Assembly: GCF_022807975.1 (NCBI RefSeq)
Contig: NZ_CP094358.1
Location: 2,294,001-2,358,000 of the forward strand
DNA length: 64,000 bases
DNA from: Abyssalbus ytuae
Lineage (GTDB): Bacteria > Bacteroidota > Bacteroidia > Flavobacteriales > Flavobacteriaceae
Direction: 5' to 3'
Shown here: piece after piece, positions 47,201-54,578 of the stretch
Layout: the number at the start of each line of letters is the position of its first letter
How positions within the stretch are numbered: the first letter of the stretch is position 1
The notes under the pieces: generated by a model
Seen by the model: the letters and a program-made list of their open reading frames with translations, nothing else
Databases searched by the model: none
Told to the model about the DNA's origin: nothing
Translations under genes and position numbers: made by a program

Positions 47201-48394
47201 AACATAAACTTTTACACTAAAATAGATTCCAAAAATAACTTATTTGAAATTGTCGTTCAGGATTCAGGCCCTGGTATATCGGCTCATGAGCAAGAAAATA
47301 TATTCAAATTATTTTATCAGGCACATGAAGGAAAACAGAAAAAAGGTACTGGCATTGGTTTAGCATTGGCAAAAGAACTGATAGAACTCCATAAAGGTGA
47401 AATATTACTGGACTCACACCCCTACGAAGGAACTAAATTTACGGTTCGGTTACCTGTCTCTGAGACTGCATATTCCAAAGAAGAAAAAATGATTGGACAA
47501 TTAGATTTTGTAGAACAGGTACTTCCTTATAGTGAAAACTCGCTAAAGTTGTTTGACGACAATGAAAAACCAAAAGAATATAAAAAATTTACACTTTTAA
47601 TTGTTGAGGACAATTTTGAAATGCAATATTTTTTACAAGATGTATTTAGCAAATCTTATAAAGTCTTAGTGGCTGACAACGGAGAAGAAGGTTTGGAACT
47701 GGCAGAAAGAAATAATATCGATATTATTATCAGTGACATTTCAATGCCGGTAATGGATGGACTGGAAATGTGTAATGCTTTGCAAAAAAATAAGAGAACA
47801 TCTCATATACCTGTTATTTTACTAACAGCAATAAAAACTACAGAAACTAAAATTAAAGGATTAGAGTTGGGAGCTATAGAGTATATAAGCAAACCTTTTA
47901 ATATTCACGAACTAATATTAAAAACATATAATCTTTTAGCAAACCAAGAAAAGGTTTTTTCTAATTTCAAATCAGAATTGGTCAGTTCACCAAAAACAGA
48001 CACAACCAAATCTAAAGACATACTTTTTTTAGAAAAGCTTACAGAAGCACTGAACAAAGAGATAAACAACTCAGATTTTAAATTGGAAGATCTTTCGCAG
48101 ATATTTAATATGAGTTATTCGGTAATTTATAGAAAATGTCAGGCTATAACCGGTAAATCTATTGTTGATTTTTTTCGTCTTATCCGTTTAAAAAAATCGG
48201 CAATACTGCTCATAAAAAAAGGGTATACCATTTCAGAAGTATCTTTTATTGTAGGTTTTAACGACCCTCAGTATTTTTCAAGGTGTTTTAAAAAACAGTT
48301 TGGGAAAACCCCAAAAACTTTTAAAAAAGAGGCTCTTAAGGCAGATTTGGATATTTTTCTTAAAGAACATGGAATTACCACTACATTGGATTAA
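44282..48394 (+). CDS. Hybrid two-component system regulator (HTCS) of PUL2
   Basis: A 1370-residue HTCS with a GTG start and signal peptide (FLILFSFSLLGQ). Propeller repeats fill about 30-690 (DKLGYIWMSHKDGITKYDGYDF; DDLWIGTENLGLFHF). A Y_Y_Y domain (YSYRLKGFDDDWIVS), one membrane helix near 795-812, and HisKA with KMSHEIQTPLSLIKAPI (near 842) follow. HATPase_c has GTGIGLALAKELIELHKG, and the receiver Asp lies in IIISDISMPVMDG (near 1150). The AraC-type HTH (about 1260-1355, EVSFIVGFNDPQYFSRCFKKQFGKTPKTF) closes the protein. The histidine motif has HEIQTP where HEIKTP is commoner. It probably activates the divergent sulfation operon on binding a periplasmic oligosaccharide. Confidence 0.95.
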   Translation: MLVRFFLSALFLILFSFSLLGQERVNFFHITPKVENETIIVKNTIQDKLGYIWMSHKDGITKYDGYDFWFYPYETIFKKDRLGDFVQRIEIDQRGRLWVLSNKGFVANRLTNGGFVSYNQKFSSTNTFTPIQTIFTKKDKIWFVSNNGTIFLKDVRSLAIDSITSLKKIDKNSVIRDLEVTKTNDLIMSTYQGTIFKYSLADRILSEIKGPFNAYRGILVITLDKNDDLWIGTENLGLFHFDLKKESIIEHSFFKNKQNRLIHDRILSLFCDTSGVVWAGSDGEGLYKINLKTEIIKLFKNNLSDKFSLSTNSIIDINEDSYHNLWVVTNYGDLNILPTYKNQIFYHQGSAKKVPVRVLTMLKSFDGTLWIGTDGNGLTKVPPYNKAETQVLTYEDSNEGFYIQALEEDEDKNIWIGTYKNGLWFYNYKKETFSKIEIINDQGIVATNIQSIFKDSKNRIWVGSNLSVSIFLNTQNKIVSFSYGEKGLSGDLTRNIIEDSDKNIWIGVDGNNVSGGLFRFEESHTNIQNSKFLEVSGVAYNNKGKLRGVSAMTATADGKLWILNSKGQLLSLNTKNNRFTYFNSFASFNETEFLAILKETDNSLWLSSTQGIWNFNTTDSIVKRYYKTDGFQEDYFIHGSAYKDNLGYLYFGGLYGLNRFHPRMIFKTQRTANINFNDIEIVNKTALSVIPDQIQNGIENVNSLKLKHYQSSFSFRFSVVGNILNSGYFYSYRLKGFDDDWIVSKNERKATYTNIPPGDYTFEVKAGFKKGNWEIPSKSIQVYIAKPFWNQNWAYVVYFILTGLLFYGIYKWILLKNNLLRERIKNNNEKEFYALKMNFFAKMSHEIQTPLSLIKAPIQDMLKRLGNSEAPLLKQRLKIISNSSDRLSRIVYELTTVRNKELGQLRLKVYKKDIIKVLKDIAEPFEEQARIKDISFHQSFSKEIFDLWIDVDKIEHVLYNLLSNAFKFTPKKGNINFYTKIDSKNNLFEIVVQDSGPGISAHEQENIFKLFYQAHEGKQKKGTGIGLALAKELIELHKGEILLDSHPYEGTKFTVRLPVSETAYSKEEKMIGQLDFVEQVLPYSENSLKLFDDNEKPKEYKKFTLLIVEDNFEMQYFLQDVFSKSYKVLVADNGEEGLELAERNNIDIIISDISMPVMDGLEMCNALQKNKRTSHIPVILLTAIKTTETKIKGLELGAIEYISKPFNIHELILKTYNLLANQEKVFSNFKSELVSSPKTDTTKSKDILFLEKLTEALNKEINNSDFKLEDLSQIFNMSYSVIYRKCQAITGKSIVDFFRLIRLKKSAILLIKKGYTISEVSFIVGFNDPQYFSRCFKKQFGKTPKTFKKEALKADLDIFLKEHGITTTLD

Positions 48395-48903
48395 AAATAA
48401 GCAAATTCAGAAGCTATAATTATAAATGCTTTAAGCTTACCATTTTGTTCTCTTCATAATTTCATTTCATTTTTTCTTAAGAAAAAGAAACCATAGCAAC
48501 AGATAAGTAATGATTAATAAGATTTTAACTTTTATCCTGTTTATATGGTTGATTATACCTTTGGAATTACACTTAGTTAAACTATGAGAATAAAAACAGA
48601 ACAGGGAAAATAACAATAATAAAAAATGAAACTGTTAATAAATGATCCCTGAGTGACATTGATTTCTCTGTATGTTTATTATACCTTCATCTTCTCTCTA
48701 TCAGCTTTTAACATGTTGTTTGTCAGTATAATAACGATTATGTCTAGTGTAATTGCAGAAAAAATGCACTTTTTAAGTTCGTTTAGTTTCTAAATTTAAA
48801 CATCACTACTATATCTGCTTATTATGTTTTCTAGACTAACCAATTTTTTATGCAGCGTATAACAATGAACTCACAAATTTATTAACTTAAAAATAAATAA
48901 AAG
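48395..48903. other. Gene-free stretch after HTCS2
   Basis: This 509-bp AT-rich region holds the promoter of the following secreted protein gene, but no clear TAnnTTTG element could be fixed. A 25-codon hydrophobic frame (ATG at 48510, stop at 48585-48587) is open but resembles nothing specific. I see no RNA gene, repeat or insertion sequence here. Confidence 0.5.
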
Positions 48904-51390
48904 ATGAATAAAATAATTACTATTTGTTTTCTGGTTATGGCGACTGTTTCTGTCGGATTCGGACAAAATACAGCGCACAAGGATTGGGATTTACTTGACA
49001 AACCCGTGAGGAGGGCACAATGGATTTGGGGAGCTCCTCAAAACAAATCCGTAGCAGCACAGGATGCTTACTTGCAATTCTGTCAAAACAAATCAATCAA
49101 TGAGATTTATTTGTCGTGTGCAGAATTCTCCAAAGATGACTCGGTTACTCCTACAACCACACATATTCAACTTCCTGATCAAGCTAATTTGGCTCAGTTT
49201 ATTACAAGAGCCAATGCAGTAGGTATTAAGGTGTGGGGGGTTTACTATTTATATGATGGTACGGAAAATGGAGATGGGCTTGATTGGCTGGGGGAACTAA
49301 GCACAAATGAACATATTGACAATGCCAATAAGATTGCTGATTTGTTTGCTGAGTATAACCGGAACAACCCAACTGCAGGCTTCTATGGTATTCAAAATGA
49401 TAACGAGCCTAAAACTGATGCAATGCTTGTTCCGTGGTTAGAGTATTCTGAAGCAATAGTTGATAGGCTAGCCATCTGGAACGATACTTTAAATGTAGAG
49501 GGAGCAAGGCCAATTATACATTCTGCAGCGTTAAGGCCTGGCTGGGTCAATTCTAAGCAAGTAACCTACAAAGGTTCTCAAAATTATGTGGCCTATCACT
49601 ACTTAACTTTCAGTCCTCATGGAGCATTGATGAATTACAATAGTAACGTAACTAACTTCAAGAATACCGGTAATATTATTCTTGGTTGGGCCGATAATAT
49701 TCCTGGAAAACAGACAGTATCAATTGGAATAGAAACAGATGACATCCTTGGTCAATGGCCAGATGCACAGTATGAAACTTATGCAGATGAAATATTTGCA
49801 GAAGATGACAATACAAGGTTTAATAAGTTTGAAGAAGATATGACAATTGCAGAAGCCGAATTTATAAATTATGAATCTTATGACCGTTTAGCGATTCATT
49901 CGGATGGTTATATTGGTCATTGGTTTGATGGAGAAACTGATTTTGAAGTCATAGGAGCTGCTCCAGCAGGTACACAGTTTGTCGATCTTTTTCAGGATGC
50001 CAGCCCTAATGCAATGGATAATAACATGGTAACAAATTTTAGCTTTGAAGACGGAGATTCTCCATGGGTTTGGGGTTATGTTGAAAATGGCCGGGTAAAC
50101 AATAACGCTTATACTGGCTCCTATTCAGGGAGGATAGTATACGATAACAGTGTAGAGCAGACTGTTTCAGGGTTGAGCCCAAACCAGGAGTATAGTTTGG
50201 CTGTAAAGGTTAAGAAGTCTGCTTCGGCTGAATCAACGTCTTATTTGACAGTCATAAATTATGGTGGTTCTCAGGCGGTTACTACCATACATGCTACAAC
50301 CCAGTACGATACTTATTCAGTGAATTTTATAACAGGGTCATCAAACACATCAGCTACATTTTATGTTTACAATGAATCGAATAATACAATATATGTTGAT
50401 GATTTTGAGTTAGTTGAATTAAATATTAATACTGCTCCCCAAATTACTTCAACACCTGTTACAACAGCTACCGAAGGTGCGAATTACAGTTATACGCTTA
50501 CAGCCACAGATGCTGAAGGGCATGCAATCCTATTAAGTGCACCTGCTATACCATCATGGTTAAACTTTAATTCAAGTACCGGTGTATTGTCTGGAATACC
50601 ATCATCAGGAGATGTAGGTAACCATAATATAACCTTAAGAGCGAGTGATGCAGCATCTCAAACTGATCAGACATTTTCAGTGACGGTATCAGCTGCCACG
50701 GCTCCGAATTTAGTGCCAAACTTTGGTTTTGAAGATGGAGATTCTCCATGGGTTTGGGGTTATGTTGAAAATGGCCGGGTAAACAATAACGCTTATACTG
50801 GCTCCTATTCAGGGAGGATAGTATACGATAACAGTGTAGAGCAGACAGTTTCAGGATTGAGCCCAAACCAGGAGTATAGTTTGGCTGTAAAGGTTAAGAA
50901 GTCTGCTTCGGCTGAATCAACGTCTTATTTGACAGTCATAAATTATGGGGATTCTCAGGTGGTTACTACCATACAAGCTACAACTCAGTATGATACTTAT
51001 TCAGTGAATTTTACAACAGGGTCATCAAACACATCAGCTACATTTTATATCTACAATGAATCGAATAATGCAATATATGTGGATGATTTTAAGTTATTTG
51101 CTGTTGGGGTTTTAAATAGTAGCAAGTCAGTTAATAAGCCTATTAAAACTTCTCACACAACAGGAGTTTACCCTACCGTTGTTGAAGAACGATTAAATAT
51201 AAAATCGGGTGAAGACCTATCTGCTTTGGAGGTAAGTGTATTTGGACTAAATGGAAAATTGTTGATACGTAAGGTTGTTAATGGAGGTAGTATATTGGAT
51301 GTTTCCTCTTTAAACCCATCTATATATATTGTTCATGTAAGAAATGGGAAGGGTTTAAAAGAAGTATATAAAATCATTAAGAAGAAATAG
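48904..51390 (+). CDS. Type IX-secreted putative glycoside hydrolase with two carbohydrate-binding domains
   Basis: An 828-residue secreted protein of no family that I can name. Signal peptide 1-20 (VMATVSVGFGQ). Residues about 30-350 alternate strands and helices like a TIM barrel: RRAQWIWG, INEIYLSCAEF, GIKVWGVYYLYDG, GFYGIQNDNEPK, RPIIHSAAL, NYVAYHYLTF, TVSIGIETDD. Glu168 in NEP and Glu277 in IETDD occupy places resembling the catalytic acid/base and nucleophile of clan GH-A enzymes. Residues about 373-505 and 602-733 are near-identical CBM4/9-like domains around a cadherin/He_PIG-like Ig domain (about 507-597, GANYSYTLTATDAEG). The C-terminus (about 755-828, YPTVVEERLNIKS ... SIYIVHVRNG) is a type IX sorting domain. 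It lies next to the PUL2 HTCS, so a glycan target is likely. Enzymatic activity is inferred. Confidence 0.75.
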   Translation: MNKIITICFLVMATVSVGFGQNTAHKDWDLLDKPVRRAQWIWGAPQNKSVAAQDAYLQFCQNKSINEIYLSCAEFSKDDSVTPTTTHIQLPDQANLAQFITRANAVGIKVWGVYYLYDGTENGDGLDWLGELSTNEHIDNANKIADLFAEYNRNNPTAGFYGIQNDNEPKTDAMLVPWLEYSEAIVDRLAIWNDTLNVEGARPIIHSAALRPGWVNSKQVTYKGSQNYVAYHYLTFSPHGALMNYNSNVTNFKNTGNIILGWADNIPGKQTVSIGIETDDILGQWPDAQYETYADEIFAEDDNTRFNKFEEDMTIAEAEFINYESYDRLAIHSDGYIGHWFDGETDFEVIGAAPAGTQFVDLFQDASPNAMDNNMVTNFSFEDGDSPWVWGYVENGRVNNNAYTGSYSGRIVYDNSVEQTVSGLSPNQEYSLAVKVKKSASAESTSYLTVINYGGSQAVTTIHATTQYDTYSVNFITGSSNTSATFYVYNESNNTIYVDDFELVELNINTAPQITSTPVTTATEGANYSYTLTATDAEGHAILLSAPAIPSWLNFNSSTGVLSGIPSSGDVGNHNITLRASDAASQTDQTFSVTVSAATAPNLVPNFGFEDGDSPWVWGYVENGRVNNNAYTGSYSGRIVYDNSVEQTVSGLSPNQEYSLAVKVKKSASAESTSYLTVINYGDSQVVTTIQATTQYDTYSVNFTTGSSNTSATFYIYNESNNAIYVDDFKLFAVGVLNSSKSVNKPIKTSHTTGVYPTVVEERLNIKSGEDLSALEVSVFGLNGKLLIRKVVNGGSILDVSSLNPSIYIVHVRNGKGLKEVYKIIKKK
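50044..50412 (+). repeat. Intragenic 369-bp direct repeat, copy 1
   Basis: It encodes the first CBM-like domain of the secreted protein (from FEDGDSPWVWGYVENGRVNN to YVDDFEL). It is almost identical to 50728-51096 at both DNA and protein level, and the reading frame is preserved (123 codons, offset 684 bp). Only scattered changes separate the copies. Confidence 0.95.
50728..51096 (+). repeat. Intragenic 369-bp direct repeat, copy 2
   Basis: It encodes the second CBM-like domain of the same protein. It matches copy 1 (50044-50412) across its full length, with differences such as GGT/GAT in the YGGS/YGDS segment and FELV/FKLF at the end. The likeness suggests recent duplication or ongoing gene conversion. 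Confidence 0.95.
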
Positions 51391-51831
51391 TAATGTAACC
51401 AACATTGAATAAAAGAAATTACCTCGAAACTGGGATTGTATTGAGGTAATTTCTTAGTTTGTATACTATCAATATTGGAATAACCTAAATTACCTTTATC
51501 GGGTCAAAGTAAACACAGCTTGTGGGTTGAAAGCTAACATTTAAAGAAGTTTCTATTTATGTTTTCACAAATAATCTTTTACAGAAGATTATGGTAAACA
51601 AAAGGATATATAATGAAAGTAAAAACTTTATTCAGGTTACGTTCATAGAAAGTTAGTGTCCGGATAAGTTAACAATGTGAGTTAACCCGTAGTAGAAAAC
51701 GTATACATAACTTTTTCTGTAAGGCCAATAAATTAACTTGCTGTAAAACACTTAAACATTAAAGAACTTCATAGCTTATTTTTAATAGAGACCAAACCAG
51801 AGAGAACAGATAAAAACTTTAGAGTAGTATT
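51391..51831. other. Gene-free stretch before the CBM9-like gene
   Basis: This 441-bp stretch contains the 13-bp stem-loop at its left end. The remainder has many stops in all frames. The sequence TTAGTGTCCGGATAAGT near 51653-51669 resembles the ends of some insertion sequences, but there is no second end and no transposase frame. No other feature is seen. Confidence 0.5.
51413..51455 (+). terminator. Perfect 13-bp stem-loop after the secreted protein gene
   Basis: AAGAAATTACCTC (51413-51425) and GAGGTAATTTCTT (51443-51455) are perfect inverted repeats with a 17-nt loop, 23 bp after the stop codon. The right arm ends in a T-rich stretch. This is a likely transcription terminator. Confidence 0.75.
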
Positions 51832-52473
51832 ATGAGTAAAATCTATATAGTAAACAAAATCTTAAAAGAGCAATTAATTATAAATAATAAAGGTAATGAT
51901 CTGTTATGGAAACAAGCGAATGTAATTAAAGATTTTTGTTCACCTTGGGATTCAAAAGACATTGAAAGAATTGAATTTAGGGCACTTTGGGATGAGAACA
52001 AATTGTTTTTTTGCTTTAAAGTATATGATGTGGAAATACATGTTCATGAGTCAAATAATATTAATGATAGTATAAACCATTCAGATAGAGTTGAATTATT
52101 TTTTAGATCAAATGATTCAATGAATCCTTACTATTGTTTAGAGATAGACCCAACAGCCAGGATTATGGACTTTATGGCTAAGCCCGGGAAGAATTTTAAT
52201 TTTGATTGGAATTGGCCTTCAGGCCATATTGAAGTAAAATCAACTATAGAAAAAAATTACTTTATAGTAGAAGGGGCAATTAGTCTTCAATCATTAAAAG
52301 AATTAAGGCTGTTAAAACAAAATAGGATAGAAACAGGAGTCTATAGGGCAAAATATAATAAACAAAAAGAAGGAACATACAAACCTACTTGGATTACCTG
52401 GGTAAATCCCAAAACAGAAACACCTGATTTTCATATAACATCTTCTTTTGGTGTTTTTGAACTCAATGAATAG
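51832..52473 (+). CDS. CBM9-like carbohydrate-binding protein without signal peptide
   Basis: A 213-residue protein resembling the family 9-like carbohydrate-binding domain that occurs alone or on Bacteroidota enzymes. Marks are NDLLWKQANVIKDFCSPWDSKDIERIEFRALWDENKLFFCFKVYD (about 22-66), HSDRVELFFRSND near 84, YYCLEIDPTARIMDFMAKPGKNFNFDWNW near 102-130 and PTWITWVNP near 184. The whole protein is this one domain. The N-terminus MSKIYIVNKIL is not a signal sequence, so it should be cytoplasmic unless exported unconventionally. It is convergent with the LacI gene (5-bp gap) and belongs to PUL2 by position. Its ligand is unknown. Confidence 0.75.
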   Translation: MSKIYIVNKILKEQLIINNKGNDLLWKQANVIKDFCSPWDSKDIERIEFRALWDENKLFFCFKVYDVEIHVHESNNINDSINHSDRVELFFRSNDSMNPYYCLEIDPTARIMDFMAKPGKNFNFDWNWPSGHIEVKSTIEKNYFIVEGAISLQSLKELRLLKQNRIETGVYRAKYNKQKEGTYKPTWITWVNPKTETPDFHITSSFGVFELNE

Positions 52474-52478
52474 CAATT

Positions 52479-53525
52479 TTATTCTAAATATTGCTTAAAA
52501 TTTTCAGAGTTTATTATATCTATTGGGAGTAAAATCCTTTTAGGAATTTCCTTGTCAAACAATAAATGTTCGGCCAAAGTGCTTAACCCTATAAAAGCTT
52601 GTTTTTTAGGGTTTTGGTTAATTAAAAAATCAATATAGCCCTCTTTTAAGAAACGAATGTTATTATCAACTAAATCATATCCGACAATTTTAAGATGTTT
52701 GTTATGGGCTTTGTTGAATTCGGCAACAACATATGTTTTTGAAGTGGTTACAAATACACCTTTTATATCTGTATTTAAATTAAAGAAGCTTTCTAAAGAT
52801 TCATTGTTATTCAAATTAAAGTTCTTATCAATACTAATTGTAGAGATTTTATAATCAGAAGTCTTATTATCTTTAAAATAACTTTTAAACCCTTTCTCTT
52901 TTTGTTGCATATGTGTTGCATTTTGCACTATCTCATCAACATGTATAATAGCAATATGACCTTTTCCAATTAGAGTGTCTAGAAGTTTTGCGGCAATTCT
53001 CCCACTTTGAAAAAGATCTTGTCCAATATAATTAGAAAAGCCTTCTTTTTTTATAATATTATTAAAAGTTGAAACTATAATACCTTTGTCATGGCATATT
53101 TTAGAAATTATCTTAGCTTCATTAAAAAATAAAGGAGCCATCAAAATAGCATCAGGGTTTGTGGAAATCACTTCCAAAGCTTTTTTAGTAAAAGATTCAG
53201 GCAAGAATACATTATATCCATACTCTTCTGCTTTAATACCCAAAGCCTGATAATTTTCTTCAAATTCTTTTACAGCTTCCAAACATGGAGCCCAATAAGA
53301 ATCTTCATGGTAATCAGGAAAAAGAATACATAAACGATAAATTTTATTATTTTTTAAATTCTTAGCAATGGGATTAGGCTTAAAATCAATGTCTTTAAGT
53401 ATCTTATTGACTTTTTTTAAAGCAGTAGGAGAGACTTTACCTCTTTTATGTAAAACTCTGTCAACAGTACCTTTCGATACACCTGCCATTTCAGCAATAT
53501 CTTTAATGGTATATTTTTTTATCAT
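52479..53525 (-). CDS. LacI-family transcription regulator
   Basis: A 348-residue regulator. The N-terminal HTH and hinge are clear: YTIKDIAEMAGVSKGTVDRVLHKRGKVSPTALKKVNKIL (about 5-44), with the GVSKGTVDRVLH recognition helix. A periplasmic-binding-protein-like effector domain follows (LCILFPDYHEDSYWAPCLEAVKEF; ILMAPLFFNEAK; GKGHIAIIHVDEI). The start is placed at the ATG at 53525 and not at the TTG at 53543, because the family begins a few residues before YTIKDIA. A TAnnTTTG element (TATATTTG on the minus strand, 53538-53531) lies only a few bases before the start, so the message may be almost leaderless. It likely represses the divergent amino-sugar genes through three sites at 53566-53626. 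Confidence 0.93.
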   Translation of the reverse strand: MIKKYTIKDIAEMAGVSKGTVDRVLHKRGKVSPTALKKVNKILKDIDFKPNPIAKNLKNNKIYRLCILFPDYHEDSYWAPCLEAVKEFEENYQALGIKAEEYGYNVFLPESFTKKALEVISTNPDAILMAPLFFNEAKIISKICHDKGIIVSTFNNIIKKEGFSNYIGQDLFQSGRIAAKLLDTLIGKGHIAIIHVDEIVQNATHMQQKEKGFKSYFKDNKTSDYKISTISIDKNFNLNNNESLESFFNLNTDIKGVFVTTSKTYVVAEFNKAHNKHLKIVGYDLVDNNIRFLKEGYIDFLINQNPKKQAFIGLSTLAEHLLFDKEIPKRILLPIDIINSENFKQYLE

Positions 53526-53565
53526 ATCAACAAATATAATCAAATGAAAATATTAGATAAATTAT

Positions 53566-53626
53566 TTGTTGTCGAACACATAAATTTTATGTGCTCGATA
53601 ACATTTTTTAATGTGTTCGAGCACAT
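53566..53626. promoter_or_regulatory. Three tandem LacI-type operators
   Basis: Three 16-bp sites centred on TCGA lie in the LacI/nucleotidyltransferase gap. They are TTGTTGTCGAACACAT (53566-53581), ATGTGCTCGATAACAT (53589-53604) and ATGTGTTCGAGCACAT (53611-53626). The last is a near-perfect palindrome with the central CG typical of LacI-family operators. Centres are 23 and 22 bp apart, about two helical turns, so the three would lie on one face of DNA. The third covers the -33 region of the nucleotidyltransferase promoter. Confidence 0.8.
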
Positions 53627-53642
53627 TTTTTCAAAAATAGTT

Positions 53643-53650
53643 TATATTTG
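53643..53650 (+). promoter_or_regulatory. -7 promoter element of the amino-sugar operon
   Basis: TATATTTG matches the Bacteroidota -7 consensus TAnnTTTG exactly. It is 24 bp before the ATG at 53675 and just downstream of the third LacI-type site. No TTTG -33 box is visible because that interval is occupied by the operator. Confidence 0.6.
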
Positions 53651-53674
53651 TATAATAATCGACGTGAAATTAAT

Positions 53675-54577
53675 ATGGAAAAACCAACATTAGTAGTTCT
53701 GGCAGCAGGTATGGGGAGTAGATACGGGGGGTTAAAACAAATAGATACCTTCACTTCCGAAGGAGATACCATCATAGACTTTTCACTTTATGATGCATTA
53801 AGAGCAGGTTTTGGGAAATTTGTTTTTATTATTCGTAAAAGTTTTGAAAAAGAATTCAAGGAAATATTCAATAAAAAACTTGAGGGAAAAGCAAAGGTTG
53901 CTTATGTGTATCAAGAACTTGATAGCGTGCCAGAAAAATATATTAACCCAGAGCGAACAAAACCTTGGGGAACAGGACATGCACTTTTAATGACAAAAGA
54001 TAAGGTAAAAGAAAATTTTGCCATCATTAATGCAGATGATTTTTATGGAAAAGATGCATTTAGTGTGATGGCAAAAGCATTAATGGCAAGGAGTAAGGAT
54101 TCTTATGAGTTTTGTACCATGGCGTATCAGTTAAAGAATACAGTATCAGATCATGGTTTTGTTTCAAGAGGAGAGTGTCAAGTAGATAATAATGGATATT
54201 TATTAGATGTCACTGAACGTACCCATATAGAAAAGATAGGAGGAGATTTGATGCGTAAAGATGATAGTGGAAAATATGTTCCTATAAGTGGAGATACCAT
54301 TGTATCTATGAATTTTTGGGGATTTACGCCTAAATGCTTTGAATTTGGAGGTAAATTATTTGAAACTTTTTTAGAAGAAAACAAGCACAATTTAAAGGCA
54401 GAGTTTTATTTACCATCAATAGTCAATGAAATATTAAGTTCAGGAATAGCTACAGTAGAAGTGTTAAAGTCGGAAGCTAAGTGGTTTGGTGTTACATACA
54501 AAGAAGATAAAGCTATAGCACAAAAAGAAATACAAAAATTAAAAGATCAACAAGTATATCCTAAAAATCTTTGGTAA
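53675..54577 (+). CDS. Nucleotidyltransferase (NTP-transferase fold), probable HexNAc-1-phosphate uridylyltransferase
   Basis: A 300-residue protein starting MEKPTLVVLAAGMGSRYGGLKQ, the nucleotide-binding loop of sugar-phosphate nucleotidyltransferases. PWGTGHALLMTKD near 98 and the acidic ININADDFYG-like INADDFYG near 119 complete the active site. The ATG at 53675 is preferred; an upstream in-frame TTG at 53648 lies inside the -7 promoter element. The stop is one base before the kinase start, and an epimerase follows. This set suggests it makes UDP-GlcNAc/UDP-GalNAc from the 1-phosphates, or runs in reverse. The sugar is inferred from context. Confidence 0.82.
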   Translation: MEKPTLVVLAAGMGSRYGGLKQIDTFTSEGDTIIDFSLYDALRAGFGKFVFIIRKSFEKEFKEIFNKKLEGKAKVAYVYQELDSVPEKYINPERTKPWGTGHALLMTKDKVKENFAIINADDFYGKDAFSVMAKALMARSKDSYEFCTMAYQLKNTVSDHGFVSRGECQVDNNGYLLDVTERTHIEKIGGDLMRKDDSGKYVPISGDTIVSMNFWGFTPKCFEFGGKLFETFLEENKHNLKAEFYLPSIVNEILSSGIATVEVLKSEAKWFGVTYKEDKAIAQKEIQKLKDQQVYPKNLW

Positions 54578-54578
54578 T

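Noticed and set aside
48510-48587. 25-codon hydrophobic frame after HTCS2
   Set aside because: Too short and without similarity or start signals that I can defend.
51653-51670. TTAGTGTCCGGATAAGTT resembling an insertion-sequence end
   Set aside because: No matching inverted end and no transposase fragment nearby.
53526-53543. TTG start for the LacI regulator
   Set aside because: It adds six residues absent from the family; the ATG at 53525 precedes the conserved YTIKDIA directly.
53648-53674. TTG as start of the nucleotidyltransferase, adding nine residues
   Set aside because: This TTG is part of the TATATTTG promoter element, and the family N-terminus begins at the ATG at 53675.
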